Part shown: positions 6,380-15,410 of the stretch, piece after piece
Numbering within the stretch: position 1 is the stretch's first letter
Layout of the letters: every line of letters starts with the position of its first letter
Virus record (IMG/VR): IMGVR_UViG_3300023174_000456
Location: 1-31,702 of that record
DNA: 31,702 nucleotides
Direction: 5' to 3' (one strand)
Source of the DNA: a virus
Notes under the pieces: model-generated
Told to the model about the DNA's origin: nothing
Databases searched by the model: none
Seen by the model: the letters and a program-made list of their open reading frames with translations, nothing else
Position numbers and translations under genes: made by a program

Positions 6380-9300
6380 TGGCTTATAAGAAGATTCTTT
6401 TCCGTCGTGATACATCTACGAATTGGGCTAGCACAAACCCCATTCTTGCTGGTGGTGAAATCGGACTAGAGTCCAATACCGGCAAGATAAAACTAGGCAA
6501 CGGCTCATCACAATGGAACGTCCTTCCTTATTTTTATGGAAGTATTGAAAATGCAAGCCTTGATGCGCTTGGCGATGTAGTCATAACCAGTGCCGCAAAC
6601 GGAGATTTTCTTCGTTGGAACGGAACTGCATGGATAAATGACCCAATAAACCTTGGGGATGACACTGTAGGCAGCTTCGTGCAGAACCTTGTCGCAGGAA
6701 CTGGGGTCACATTAACCAACAACTCTGGTGAAAAAGCAACACCGACCATAGAGATTGGCCAGGCTGTTGGGACTTCATCATCCGTGCAATTTGCTGCAGT
6801 TACTGCACCAGTAATAGGAAACGCAAGCACGGCAAGCACGCTACAAACTGCTCGAACAATTCAGGTTAGCGGTGATGTTTCTGGTTCCGCCACTTTCGAT
6901 GGTTCGCAGAATATCAATATCAGCTCAACCATTCAGCCAAATTCTGTAGCTCTTGGTACTGATACAACGGGTGACTACGTGACTTCACTTGTTGCAGGTA
7001 CTGGTGTGACGCTTACCAATAACACTGGTGAGAGCGCAACGCCCACTATCGCAATTGGCCAACAAGTGGCAACGTCATCGTCGGTAACGTTTGCTCATGT
7101 TCTCGGAAACGTGACAGGAAATTTAACCGGAAACGCTTCAACGGCAGCAGCTCTTCAGACACCTCGAACAATATCCCTTGCTGGCGATGTTGTTGGTTCG
7201 GTTTCGTTTGACGGTTCTGCCAATGCATCCATAACCACTGTAGTCCAACCAAACTCTGTAGCTTTAGGAACCGATACAACCGGAAACTATATGACCGAAG
7301 TAACCGGTGGTACCGGTGTAACAGTTAGCCATACTCCAGGCGAAGGTTCAAACGCAACAATATCAATCGGTCAGGCTGTGTCAACTGCAGATAGCCCAAC
7401 TTTTGCTGGAGCATATCTCGATGCAATAAGAGTTGGCATCACTGACGCAAACACAATTGATACAACCTCTGGTGGTTTGACACTCAACTCAAGTAACGGA
7501 ACCACAACTGTTGATGACAACTTGATTGTTACTGGAACATTGACTGTATCTGGTTCTGTTTCTTATGTAAACACAACCAATTTGGAAATTGGCGACAACA
7601 TCATCACTCTTAATAACGATGAAACTGGAGCTCCATCTCAAAATGCTGGTATTGAAATCGAACGTGGAACTTCGGCAAATGTACTGCTTCAGTACAACGA
7701 AACATCCGACGTATGGGAACTTACGAATGATGGTTCCATCTATTCTCCAGTCGAAACAACAGCAACGGTAGTAACAAAATTAAAGCAACAGCTGTGGCAC
7801 AACGACGTATATGCTGCAACAGTAGGACCACTTACAAACTCCCCTACCTACACCGCTGGAAGCGCTGATAAAAACGGTGGAACTGGCGTTGGTGCAAAAC
7901 TTACAGCAACAACAAACGGCGTTCTTTCCATCGACGGAGCACCAGCATCGCTGAATTATAGAGTTCTAGTGAAAGACCAAGCAAATACTATCCATAACGG
8001 AATTTACAAAGTTACTGCAGCTGGTACTTCAACTTCAAAATGGGAGTTAACAAGAGCAGCCGATTTTGATAACTCAACATTTGGCCAAGTCACTTATGGA
8101 AAATCTGTAAGAGTTGCAACTGGTGACGTTAACCAATTACAAACTTTTGCCCTTACATCTTTTGGCAGTGTTTACCTAAACGAGCTAGAAGAGATGGTCC
8201 ACGTAGTTGGGACCGAGCCAATTGTGTGGTCTCAGGTAAGCGGTAAAGCCGTACTCGTGCCGGGTAATGGTTTACAGGTAACAGAAAACGTACTTGCACT
8301 TCCTTCAATAAGCCAATCAAATAGTGCATCAACAGCCGGTGGGTATAATTTTATACAGGGTGTGAATGTTGACTCATATGGTCGCGTGCTCGGTGTTACG
8401 ACGAACAATGTTCTTATTGACTTGGGAACAAGAACTCAAGGTGATTATGTCCAGAGCGTTTCGGCTTCCGTCAATACTGGTATAACAGTTTCCGGAACTG
8501 GCGAGGGAGCCACGGTTTCTGTTGGTTCTAACGCAACTTCAAATAACACAAATAGCACCATTGTTATGCGCGATGCAAGCGGTAATTTTAGCGCTGGAAA
8601 CATCACAGCAGAGCTAACTGGAAATGCTTCCTCAGCAAACAATCTTTACGTTTCTCGCTCAATCGGTTTGACTGGTGATGTCAGTGGTTCTGTTTCGTTT
8701 AATGGCTCTCAGGATGTTGTAATAAATGCAACACTTCAGCCAAACTCCATAGCTCTAGGAACTGATACAACAGGGAATTACGTGTCCTCGCTTGTTGAGG
8801 GCACTGGCGTAACAATTACCAACAATTCTGGTGAAACATCAACTCCGACTATTGCAATTGGACAAGTAGTTGGAACAAGTTCTTCCGTGATATTTGCACA
8901 AGTAACCGCACCGGTAATTGGCAATGTAACAGGAAATCTCACAGGAAACGTAACGGGAAACGTTGCAGGAAACGTAACCGGAAACGTAACTGGAACAGTT
9001 TTTGGAAACGTAACTGGTAGTTCTGGAACCGTAACATCAATTGCAACTCACGCCTTAGGTGCACTTTCAAACGTAACCGCTCCGTCACCAGCTACGGGTG
9101 AATTCCTGAAATGGAATGGCTCGGCATGGGTTCCAGATGCAATTGACCTGTCAACAGACACAAACGGAAACTTTGTATCTTCAATTAATGCCGGAACTGG
9201 TGTTTCGCTAACAAACGGAACAGCCGCTGAAGCTGGCAATCCAACAATTAATATTGGCCAAGCTATTGGAACAAGCGACTCTCCATCATTTGCAAACATG

Positions 9301-10509
9301 AGCGTTGGTGCAGCGCAAGTAAACGCATCAGGTATTACGTACAACAGTGGAACTGGATTGGCGACCGTGACAGCAGTGGGTCACGGTCTTGCTGTCGGTG
9401 CAAGAATAACTGTATCGGGAGCAACACAGACTGGATACAACGGAACCTACTCAATTCTTTCGGTACCTGTTTCCTCAACTTTTACATATCAACCAACTGT
9501 TGGCCCATCGGCAAATATTGCCTCCGGCCCATTCCTTGTATATGTTGCCGGTGCAATAACCTTTGAAGGTTCTACCGATGACTCATACGAGACGACAATC
9601 GTTGCGATTGACCCAACAGCGGACAGAATTATTTCTCTGCCAAACGCTACGACCCAATTGGTTGGAACAGACACAACAGATACCCTCACCAACAAGACTC
9701 TCACGAGTCCGACCATTACAGGCGTATCGCCAGTAATCACACTTGCTGGAGACTTAAGCGGTTCTGCTACTTTCACTAATCTTGGAAACGCAACTCTTAC
9801 TGCAACGATTGCAGCAGATTCGGTTGCACTTGGAACAGATACAACTGGTAATTACGTTGCCAACCTCACGCAAGGTACTGGTGTAACAATAACCAATAAC
9901 TCTGGTGAGGGTGCGACTCCGACAATCTCGATTGGTCAAAACGTATCAACCTCTTCATCCGTAAGCTTCAATACAATTACGGTAGGGAACTTAGTCGTCA
10001 CTGGAAGCCAGACTTCAACAAGTCAGGCCAACCTAAACGTTGCAGACAGCATCATCACGCTGAACTCAAACGTAACTGGAGCTCCAACCCTAAACGCAGG
10101 GGTAAAAATTGAAAGAGGAACATCCCCGGATGTTGACATCAGGTGGAATGAAACCCTGGACCGTTGGGAAGCAACCGCCGACGGCTCAACCTATACGCAA
10201 ATAGCTGCTGGCGCAAAAATGACCATCAGCGACACGCCCCCTTCCTCTCCTTCAAATGGCGACTTCTGGTTCGAATCTGACTCGGCAATTACATTTGTTT
10301 ACTACGACTCTTACTGGATTGAAATCGGTTCATCTGGAATTGGTGCGGTAACCACGGCTACCGCTCCATCAAACCCTGCAAATGGTCAGTTTTGGTTCAA
10401 GAACACAACAAACGAAATGTACGTTTACTACAACAGTAGCTGGGTGCTGGTAAATAGCTCAACTAACACTAGCGATGTTGAAATTGCGTCTATCATGGGA
10501 GCGTATTAA
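6379..10509 (+). CDS. Giant repetitive tail fibre / adhesin with Mtd_N-like N-terminus
   Basis: A 1376-aa protein. Residues 1-52 (KKILFRRDTSTNWASTNPIL ... GEIGLESNTGKIKLGNGSSQ) match the Mtd N-terminal domain that anchors many phage receptor-binding proteins. Next come diverged copies of an ~85-aa unit containing 'NSVALGTDTTGxYVxxLVAG', 'TGVTLTNNSGExATPTI' and 'IGQxVxTSSSVxFA', starting near DNA 6649, 6945, 7242, 8420, 8736, 9140 and 9810. Inserted modules include two copies of the 'LEIGDNIITLNNDETGAP...IERGTS' block (7578-7750, 10030-10205), a 'RVLVKDQANTIHNGIYKV' domain (~7960) shared with the 427-aa fibre, and a 'GTGLATV...ATQTGYNGTY' block (~9340) shared with the 918-aa protein. The C-terminus has two 'FWF...YVYYNSSWVLV' modules. 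It is almost certainly a trimeric host-recognition fibre. Confidence 0.85.
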   Translation: MAYKKILFRRDTSTNWASTNPILAGGEIGLESNTGKIKLGNGSSQWNVLPYFYGSIENASLDALGDVVITSAANGDFLRWNGTAWINDPINLGDDTVGSFVQNLVAGTGVTLTNNSGEKATPTIEIGQAVGTSSSVQFAAVTAPVIGNASTASTLQTARTIQVSGDVSGSATFDGSQNINISSTIQPNSVALGTDTTGDYVTSLVAGTGVTLTNNTGESATPTIAIGQQVATSSSVTFAHVLGNVTGNLTGNASTAAALQTPRTISLAGDVVGSVSFDGSANASITTVVQPNSVALGTDTTGNYMTEVTGGTGVTVSHTPGEGSNATISIGQAVSTADSPTFAGAYLDAIRVGITDANTIDTTSGGLTLNSSNGTTTVDDNLIVTGTLTVSGSVSYVNTTNLEIGDNIITLNNDETGAPSQNAGIEIERGTSANVLLQYNETSDVWELTNDGSIYSPVETTATVVTKLKQQLWHNDVYAATVGPLTNSPTYTAGSADKNGGTGVGAKLTATTNGVLSIDGAPASLNYRVLVKDQANTIHNGIYKVTAAGTSTSKWELTRAADFDNSTFGQVTYGKSVRVATGDVNQLQTFALTSFGSVYLNELEEMVHVVGTEPIVWSQVSGKAVLVPGNGLQVTENVLALPSISQSNSASTAGGYNFIQGVNVDSYGRVLGVTTNNVLIDLGTRTQGDYVQSVSASVNTGITVSGTGEGATVSVGSNATSNNTNSTIVMRDASGNFSAGNITAELTGNASSANNLYVSRSIGLTGDVSGSVSFNGSQDVVINATLQPNSIALGTDTTGNYVSSLVEGTGVTITNNSGETSTPTIAIGQVVGTSSSVIFAQVTAPVIGNVTGNLTGNVTGNVAGNVTGNVTGTVFGNVTGSSGTVTSIATHALGALSNVTAPSPATGEFLKWNGSAWVPDAIDLSTDTNGNFVSSINAGTGVSLTNGTAAEAGNPTINIGQAIGTSDSPSFANMSVGAAQVNASGITYNSGTGLATVTAVGHGLAVGARITVSGATQTGYNGTYSILSVPVSSTFTYQPTVGPSANIASGPFLVYVAGAITFEGSTDDSYETTIVAIDPTADRIISLPNATTQLVGTDTTDTLTNKTLTSPTITGVSPVITLAGDLSGSATFTNLGNATLTATIAADSVALGTDTTGNYVANLTQGTGVTITNNSGEGATPTISIGQNVSTSSSVSFNTITVGNLVVTGSQTSTSQANLNVADSIITLNSNVTGAPTLNAGVKIERGTSPDVDIRWNETLDRWEATADGSTYTQIAAGAKMTISDTPPSSPSNGDFWFESDSAITFVYYDSYWIEIGSSGIGAVTTATAPSNPANGQFWFKNTTNEMYVYYNSSWVLVNSSTNTSDVEIASIMGAY
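8920..9018 (+). repeat. 12-bp tandem mini-repeat coding GNVT units inside the giant fibre
   Basis: Residues ~848-880 of the 1376-aa fibre are a run of tetrapeptides of the form G-N-[VL]-[TA] (GNVTGNLTGNVTGNVAGNVT and so on). They are encoded by imperfect 12-bp units close to GGAAACGTAACN. Wobble positions vary, but several adjacent units are nearly identical, consistent with expansion by slippage. The repeat lies where the ~85-aa unit ends in VTAPVIGN, so it appears to grow from the GN(V/A) seam of that unit. Confidence 0.85.
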
Positions 10510-10525
10510 ATGACTGGAGTAAGTA

Positions 10526-10831
10526 ATGGCTAATTCAGCTAAAACACTATTTAGAGGTGCGGCAACCACAACTACAAGCACAACTCTTTACACTGTGCCT
10601 TCCGCGACAACAGCAATTGTGACAAACATTGTTGTCACCAATACTGCAGCAACAGACGGAACATTTACTTTGTCCCTGGATGACGTAGCTTTTGCATCTG
10701 CTGTAACGGTTCCTGCTAAGGGTATTTTTACTCTTGACATCAAACAGGTTTTGGCCACAACAAAAACAATTAAGGGTGGCGCTAATGCCACTTCTGTTAA
10801 CTTCCACATCAGTGGAATGGAGATTGCATAA
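10526..10831 (+). CDS. Small phage structural beta-sandwich protein
   Basis: A 101-aa protein with almost no charge, rich in Thr and Ala. It reads AKTLFRGAATTTTSTTLYTV, then TAIVTNIVVTNTAATDGTFT, LSLDDVAFASAVTVPAKGIF and VNFHISGMEIA. The alternating strands with a 'VTNIVVTNTAATDGTFTLSL' core match small phage head- or tail-decoration beta-sandwich proteins known from many aquatic phages ('...P.gttaiVtsivvtNts.s..tvtl...'). It is flanked by fibre genes and overlaps the next start by one base (TAATG). A capsid or tail decoration or fibre-cap role is likely. The exact family is not certain. Confidence 0.6.
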   Translation: MANSAKTLFRGAATTTTSTTLYTVPSATTAIVTNIVVTNTAATDGTFTLSLDDVAFASAVTVPAKGIFTLDIKQVLATTKTIKGGANATSVNFHISGMEIA

Positions 10832-13587
10832 TGCCAGCTAACCAAATTCCTGCAGGTCTAACTCCAATAACACCAGAAGAGGTGCTGTTTGACCCTGTCC
10901 AAAAATTAAGGGTATCAAGCCCTCAGGCTTTGATTGACACCGACTTTGAATACGGTACTCAGATTTCAAAGTGGGAAAACTTAATTACTGTTGGAAACCG
11001 CCCATTTGTTTATGACCTTGCTTCGCCTGTATCAGGTATCACGGCAATCACGATGAGCACATCGTCAAGAACAGTGACCGTGTCGCTTCCAAGCACGGCT
11101 GGAATTGCTGTTGGTACGCCGATATCAGTAAGAGATACTTATCTTGCCATCGCAAACGGTAACTATTTGGTTGAGTCAGTTACTTCAAACACGTCTTTTA
11201 CCTACACAGGTAAAGCAGTCAATACTGGTGCAGTTACATCAATTCTCGATGCCAACAAGACGGTCGTCTTTACTGGAGCAATTTTTACGGGTGCACAAAT
11301 TGGTGCGGCCCCAACCGTTTCATATTCAGGAAACGCAGTAACAGTAACCACCACAATCCCTCACGGTTTGTCATTGGGTAATGAAGTTGCACTTACTGGT
11401 ATTACTACATCTGGAACAAACCCTCCAAACGGCTCAAACTTTGTTGCAAGAATTATAAGCGCAACACAATTTGTTGTTTATGTTCCAGCAACACCAACAG
11501 GAACGCTGACTGCAACATCTGCTGCTGTTTATTGTGTCCCTTCTGGACAGTTCCTGCACCGACCTTTTGACGGCGGTGTAATTTTTACAAACAACGGAAC
11601 ATCAAATTACGAAGCCGCAGTACGTCAGACGCGTCGTTATTTCCGTTATCAATCAGGAAAAGGCATCCAGATGTCATCTGGAACATTGCTTAAGCCAGCT
11701 CTTCAGGTTGACTCTTTGACATATGCTTCTGGAACAGGTTTGGTTACTGTTCAGACAAAAGAAAAGCATAACCTGTACCCAGGTTCAACAATTGTTGTTT
11801 TCGGTGCAACTGAATCTGGTTATAACGGAACATTCACCGTTTATACAATTACTGGATATAACACGTTTACGTATACTCCACAATCAACGCCATCGGCGGC
11901 AACCGCATCAGGCCCTTATTACATTACGGTTTCTGGCTGGTATGGGAACGTAAACAGGCTAGGACTTTTTGACCAACAAAACGGAGTTTTTTTTGAGTTT
12001 GACGGTCAAACTCTTTACGCCGTTAAGCGCTCATCAACATTCCAAATTTCAGGAAAAGTTTCCGTTACTGCTGGTTCTTGTACGGTTACTCAATCAAGTT
12101 CTGCATTTCCAACAAGATTTGCAAAGCAATTGGTGATTGGCGACAACATCGTATTGCGTGGTGCTTCGTACAGAATCACTGACATAGCAAGCGATACTTC
12201 AATGACAATAAGCCCTGCTTATCGCGGAGCAACAACAGATTACGTAATCTGCTCAAGAACTGTTGATGAAAAATACGCACAGTCAGATTGGAATCTTGAC
12301 AAGTTTGATGGAACTGGTTCTTCCGGTTACAACGTGGACCTTTCAAAAATGCAAATGTTCTACATCGACTATTCTTGGTATGGTGCTGGTTTTATTCGTT
12401 GGGGCATGCGTGCAACTAATGGCAAAGTAACTTATTGTCACAAGATTGTTAACAATAACGTCAACTCTGAGGCGTACATGCGTTCAGGAAACCTTCCTGC
12501 ACGTTACGAAACCGTTAGCAATCCGCCATTTACGAATCTCGCCGCATCGCTTTCGAACGTTGCGACATCGATGACTGTTGCTAGCACTTCTGGATTCCCA
12601 AATACAGGAACACTTGCGCTATTCAATCAAACAACTGGTTGGGAGTACGTCAACTACACAGGTAAGACGGCAACTACATTTACCGGTTTAACAAGACAAC
12701 AGACCGGTAACGCCTCACTTGCACTAACCATTGCAGCAGGCTCTAATGATGGAACGGTTGTTTCAGCTTCTGGCTTGCAGGTTGGGCAAAGAGTGAATGG
12801 AACAGATGTTCCAGACGGAACTTTCATTCAAGCAATCAGTGGAACAAATATCAAACTGAGTTCCGCTGTAACTGGAGCAAACCCAACAGTAAACGTAACC
12901 CCAATGGGCACAAACGCTGCCCTATCATGGACATACTCGGCAACAAACCCAATTGGCGTAGAACTTGCTTATCCAACATATGCTCCATCCATTTCTCACT
13001 GGGGTACATCAGCAATCATGGACGGTCGTTACGACGACGATAAGTCGCTCGTGTTTACTTATGGCTCCGCTTCGGCTGTTACGGTAGCCTCAGGAGCAAC
13101 CAACGCACTACTCGCAATCAGAGTTGCTCCGTCTGCAGACAACGGAACATCCGCTGCATTCGGCGCAAGAGAACTGATTAATAGAATGCAGTTGGTTTTG
13201 AATGCATTGGACATCACCACGACTACATCAGCAGCAAACCTTTTGATTACAGCCGTACTAAACGGTGTACCATCTGGAGCTATTACTTGGGCGAAGCCAG
13301 CTACAGTTACATCCTCACTTGCTCAGGTTGCGGACTATGGCGGTACGACAACAACTATTGCCGGTGGTGAAATCACTGGCGGTTTCTTTGTAGGTACTGG
13401 TGCAAACTCAATTTCTCTCAAAGAAGTACGAGACCTTGGTAACGCGGTTTTGGGTGGAGGAGGCACGACTACTACGACTGGTGTCTATCCAGATGGTCCA
13501 GACGTCATCCACATTATGGTGCGTAACCTTGGTTCCACATCGGCAACAGTGTTCGCCCGTCTCTCATGGACTGAAGCACAGGCTTAA
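10831..13587 (+). CDS. Large virion structural protein / fibre-baseplate protein
   Basis: A 918-aa protein. The first 60 residues (EEVLFDPVQKLRVSSPQALI ... GTQISKWENLITVGNRPFVY) form a conserved opening I associate with large structural proteins of aquatic tailed phages. They are followed by Ig-like beta repeats of the type 'VTVSLPSTAGIAVGTPISVR' and 'VTTTIPHGLSLGNEVALTGI'. A 'LTYASGTGLVTVQTKEKHNL' plus 'ATESGYNGTFTVYTITGYNT' block (residues ~290-365) is shared with the giant fibre. The middle (DQQNGVFFEFDGQTLYAVKR ... DWNLDKFDGTGSSGYNVDLS) and the region IDYSWYGAGFIRWGMRATNG are aromatic-rich and probably globular. The C-terminal part ends in a beta domain. A baseplate or side-fibre role is inferred. 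No lyase or hydrolase active site is recognisable to me. Confidence 0.7.
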   Translation: MPANQIPAGLTPITPEEVLFDPVQKLRVSSPQALIDTDFEYGTQISKWENLITVGNRPFVYDLASPVSGITAITMSTSSRTVTVSLPSTAGIAVGTPISVRDTYLAIANGNYLVESVTSNTSFTYTGKAVNTGAVTSILDANKTVVFTGAIFTGAQIGAAPTVSYSGNAVTVTTTIPHGLSLGNEVALTGITTSGTNPPNGSNFVARIISATQFVVYVPATPTGTLTATSAAVYCVPSGQFLHRPFDGGVIFTNNGTSNYEAAVRQTRRYFRYQSGKGIQMSSGTLLKPALQVDSLTYASGTGLVTVQTKEKHNLYPGSTIVVFGATESGYNGTFTVYTITGYNTFTYTPQSTPSAATASGPYYITVSGWYGNVNRLGLFDQQNGVFFEFDGQTLYAVKRSSTFQISGKVSVTAGSCTVTQSSSAFPTRFAKQLVIGDNIVLRGASYRITDIASDTSMTISPAYRGATTDYVICSRTVDEKYAQSDWNLDKFDGTGSSGYNVDLSKMQMFYIDYSWYGAGFIRWGMRATNGKVTYCHKIVNNNVNSEAYMRSGNLPARYETVSNPPFTNLAASLSNVATSMTVASTSGFPNTGTLALFNQTTGWEYVNYTGKTATTFTGLTRQQTGNASLALTIAAGSNDGTVVSASGLQVGQRVNGTDVPDGTFIQAISGTNIKLSSAVTGANPTVNVTPMGTNAALSWTYSATNPIGVELAYPTYAPSISHWGTSAIMDGRYDDDKSLVFTYGSASAVTVASGATNALLAIRVAPSADNGTSAAFGARELINRMQLVLNALDITTTTSAANLLITAVLNGVPSGAITWAKPATVTSSLAQVADYGGTTTTIAGGEITGGFFVGTGANSISLKEVRDLGNAVLGGGGTTTTTGVYPDGPDVIHIMVRNLGSTSATVFARLSWTEAQA

Positions 13588-13589
13588 TC

Positions 13590-14369
13590 ATGCCAAGCAT
13601 TGACTTTCCATCAGGAGCGCAATCTGGAGACCAGCACGTAAGTGCAGGAAAGACTTGGACGTATAACGGCTCTGGTTGGGTTCTCGTAACGATACCAACT
13701 GCAATGTTTACAGCATCGTCAATAAACGGTTCAACACTTGTTGATGGAACAGTCTCACTTGGCAAACTTGCGACCAGCACTGCTGGAAACATTATTGTTT
13801 ATAATTCATCCGGCGTCCCAACCGCTGTAGCTGAATCTGGAGATGTATTAATTTCTGATGCTGGTATCACGTCTATTGCTTCAGGTGTAATCGTAAACGC
13901 AGATATAAACGCTTCCGCCGCAATTGCTAATACCAAGATTGCTGGGACAGCAGTAACTCTTGCGGATTCTGGAACGGTTACCTCAGCGATGATTGCTGAC
14001 TCAACAATTGTTGACGGAGATATAAGTTCTTCCGCCAATATCTCCCAAGGCAAAATTGCAGATATCTTGACAAACGCGCAAGCAGCAAGCTACACACTCG
14101 TACTTGCCGACAAAAATAAGATTGTCGAAATGGGTGTTGGTTCTGCGAATGACTTGACAGTTCCTCCAAACTCGTCGGTGGCTTTCCCAATCGGCAGCCA
14201 AATACAGGTCCTTCAGACAGGAGCAGGTAAGACGAGAATACTGGCAGGCGCTGGTGTCACCGTGAACGCAACTCCAGGCATCTTCATGCGCGCTCAGTGG
14301 TCAGCTGTTACGCTTCTAAAAAGAGCATCAGATACTTGGGTGGCAACGGGAGACCTTTCAGCTTCATAA
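13590..14369 (+). CDS. Tail fibre protein, copy A of a duplicated pair
   Basis: A 259-aa protein. The N-terminal module (IDFPSGAQSGDQHVSAGKTW, TYNGSGWVLV) is the same as in the 60-aa gene at 6197. Residues ~45-155 are short repeats 'G.I.VNADINASAAIANTKIA' and 'ISSSANISQGKIAD', the phage fibre 'I..aDIsasAaIa.sKi' repeat. The C-terminal ~100 residues (NAQAASYTLVLADKNKIVEM ... VAFPIGSQIQVLQTGAGKTR ... RASDTWVATGDLSAS) form a fibre tip. The minus-strand gene at 31037-31702 has the same organisation and ends with the same DLSAS. The gene is followed, 3 bases on, by an FN3/PxFP protein, exactly as in copy B. I see no SD. Confidence 0.8.
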   Translation: MPSIDFPSGAQSGDQHVSAGKTWTYNGSGWVLVTIPTAMFTASSINGSTLVDGTVSLGKLATSTAGNIIVYNSSGVPTAVAESGDVLISDAGITSIASGVIVNADINASAAIANTKIAGTAVTLADSGTVTSAMIADSTIVDGDISSSANISQGKIADILTNAQAASYTLVLADKNKIVEMGVGSANDLTVPPNSSVAFPIGSQIQVLQTGAGKTRILAGAGVTVNATPGIFMRAQWSAVTLLKRASDTWVATGDLSAS

Positions 14370-14372
14370 ATT

Positions 14373-15407
14373 ATGGCAGTTTCGAGCAATAACCAAATCG
14401 ATTCTGGAGGTAAAGCACCTTCAGCGCCAACGATTGGTACCCCAGTGCTTGCAACAGGGACTTCAGCAAGCGTAGTTTTCACCCCATCGACCTATATCGG
14501 TAAAGGCACAGTAACCTACAGGGCCGCTGCAGACTCCGGTCAAACTGCTACTGGTAATAGCAGCCCAATTGTTGTTACTGGGTTGACACAGGGTTCAACG
14601 CGAACATTTACTGTTACGGCTGTTTCATCAAATGGAACAGAAACAACTTCCGGAGTAAGCGCCTCGCTGGTCATGGGAGTTGGTCCATCTGCACCAACAA
14701 TCGGAACAGCAGTCATAGTTCAGAACGTAGACAGAGCAATTGATGTTCCTTACACCGCTGGAGCTACAGGGACAAACCCAACAGTAACTTACACAGCCAC
14801 TTCAAGCCCTGGAAGCTTGACCGCTACCGGTGCAAGCCCAATACGTATAACTGGACTCACAGCTGGGCAGGCATACACATTCACGGTTTCAGCTTCTACA
14901 GAATTTGGAACAGCAACATCAGCCGCATCCAACTCGGTAACAGCTGGAAATAGGCCTGGTGCCCCAACGATTGGTACCGCCACTGGCGGCAATGCCTCGG
15001 CAACTGTTACATACACCGCAGGAGCTGCTGGGACAGGTGCTACAACATTTACTGCCATTCCATCGTCTGGAAGCGGTACGGGCTCTGGAGCGTCTCCTAT
15101 CACCGTTACAGGCCTTACTAACGGAACTGCCTACACATTCACCGTAAGAGCAAGCAACTCCTATGGATTTCAAGACTCTGCTGCATCAAACTCTGTAACC
15201 CCAGTCGCTCCTCCTTATTTTCCGCCGTTTTTCCCACCCTTCTTTCCGCCGTATTTCCCGCCATTCTTTCCACCGTTTTTCCCGCCATATTTCCCACCTT
15301 TCTTCCCCCCATTTTTTCCTCCATATTTCCCGCCATTTTTTCCACCATTTTTCCCGCCATTTTTTCCTCCGTTCTTTCCTCCATACTTCCCTCCGAGGTT
15401 TAAGTAG
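14373..15407 (+). CDS. Three-FN3 adhesin with tandem P-[YF]-F-P proline-aromatic tail, copy A
   Basis: A 344-aa protein. Three FN3/Ig-like domains of ~88 residues (about 15-102, 103-192, 193-278) each begin '(P)xAPTIGTA' and end '(S)PIxVTGLTxGxxYTFTVxA' plus 'S(N)xxG'. From residue 281 to the end it is a tetrapeptide repeat: fifteen copies of P-[Y/F]-F-P and a final PRFK, with Tyr mostly in every third unit (Y,F,F,Y,F,F...). This tail has no charged residues and no Gly, so it is not collagen-like; a polyproline/aromatic rod or sheet is possible. It directly precedes the GPx/oxygenase operon (4-base gap). I propose it as the substrate of the neighbouring prolyl-hydroxylase-like enzymes, which is inference. 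No signal peptide is present, consistent with a virion protein. Confidence 0.85.
   Translation: MAVSSNNQIDSGGKAPSAPTIGTPVLATGTSASVVFTPSTYIGKGTVTYRAAADSGQTATGNSSPIVVTGLTQGSTRTFTVTAVSSNGTETTSGVSASLVMGVGPSAPTIGTAVIVQNVDRAIDVPYTAGATGTNPTVTYTATSSPGSLTATGASPIRITGLTAGQAYTFTVSASTEFGTATSAASNSVTAGNRPGAPTIGTATGGNASATVTYTAGAAGTGATTFTAIPSSGSGTGSGASPITVTGLTNGTAYTFTVRASNSYGFQDSAASNSVTPVAPPYFPPFFPPFFPPYFPPFFPPFFPPYFPPFFPPFFPPYFPPFFPPFFPPFFPPFFPPYFPPRFK
15213..15404 (+). repeat. 12-bp tandem repeat encoding P-[YF]-F-P
   Basis: Sixteen 12-bp units: 15 encode PYFP or PFFP, and the last encodes PRFK. All four Pro codons and both Phe codons are used in an irregular mix, so units differ at most wobble positions while the peptide hardly varies. 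That points to selection on the amino-acid sequence over a long time rather than fresh polymerase slippage. The antisense strand is open across the repeat, but only as a shadow. Confidence 0.9.
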
Positions 15408-15410
15408 AAA

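Noticed and set aside
8920-9018. CRISPR-like or regulatory tandem repeat
   Set aside because: The 12-bp period is in frame and codes a continuous peptide; there are no spacers.
6379-10509. Diversity-generating retroelement target (Mtd-like fibre)
   Set aside because: The N-terminus is Mtd-like, but the C-terminus has no C-type lectin fold that I can see, and no reverse transcriptase or template repeat is present in the window.
14789-15173. Open frames on the minus strand inside the FN3 gene
   Set aside because: Ala/Val/Pro-rich shadows of the Thr/Ser/Ala-rich plus-strand domains; no independent support.
15139-15384. Antisense ORF across the PxFP repeat (repeats of MAGK/EEK-like peptides)
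   Set aside because: It arises only because the 12-bp repeat lacks stops in the reverse frame. It has no RBS and runs against the clear coding sense.
14373-15407. Collagen-like phage fibre
   Set aside because: No Gly-X-Y triplets. The repeat is P-[YF]-F-P without glycine, so collagen triple helix is not expected.
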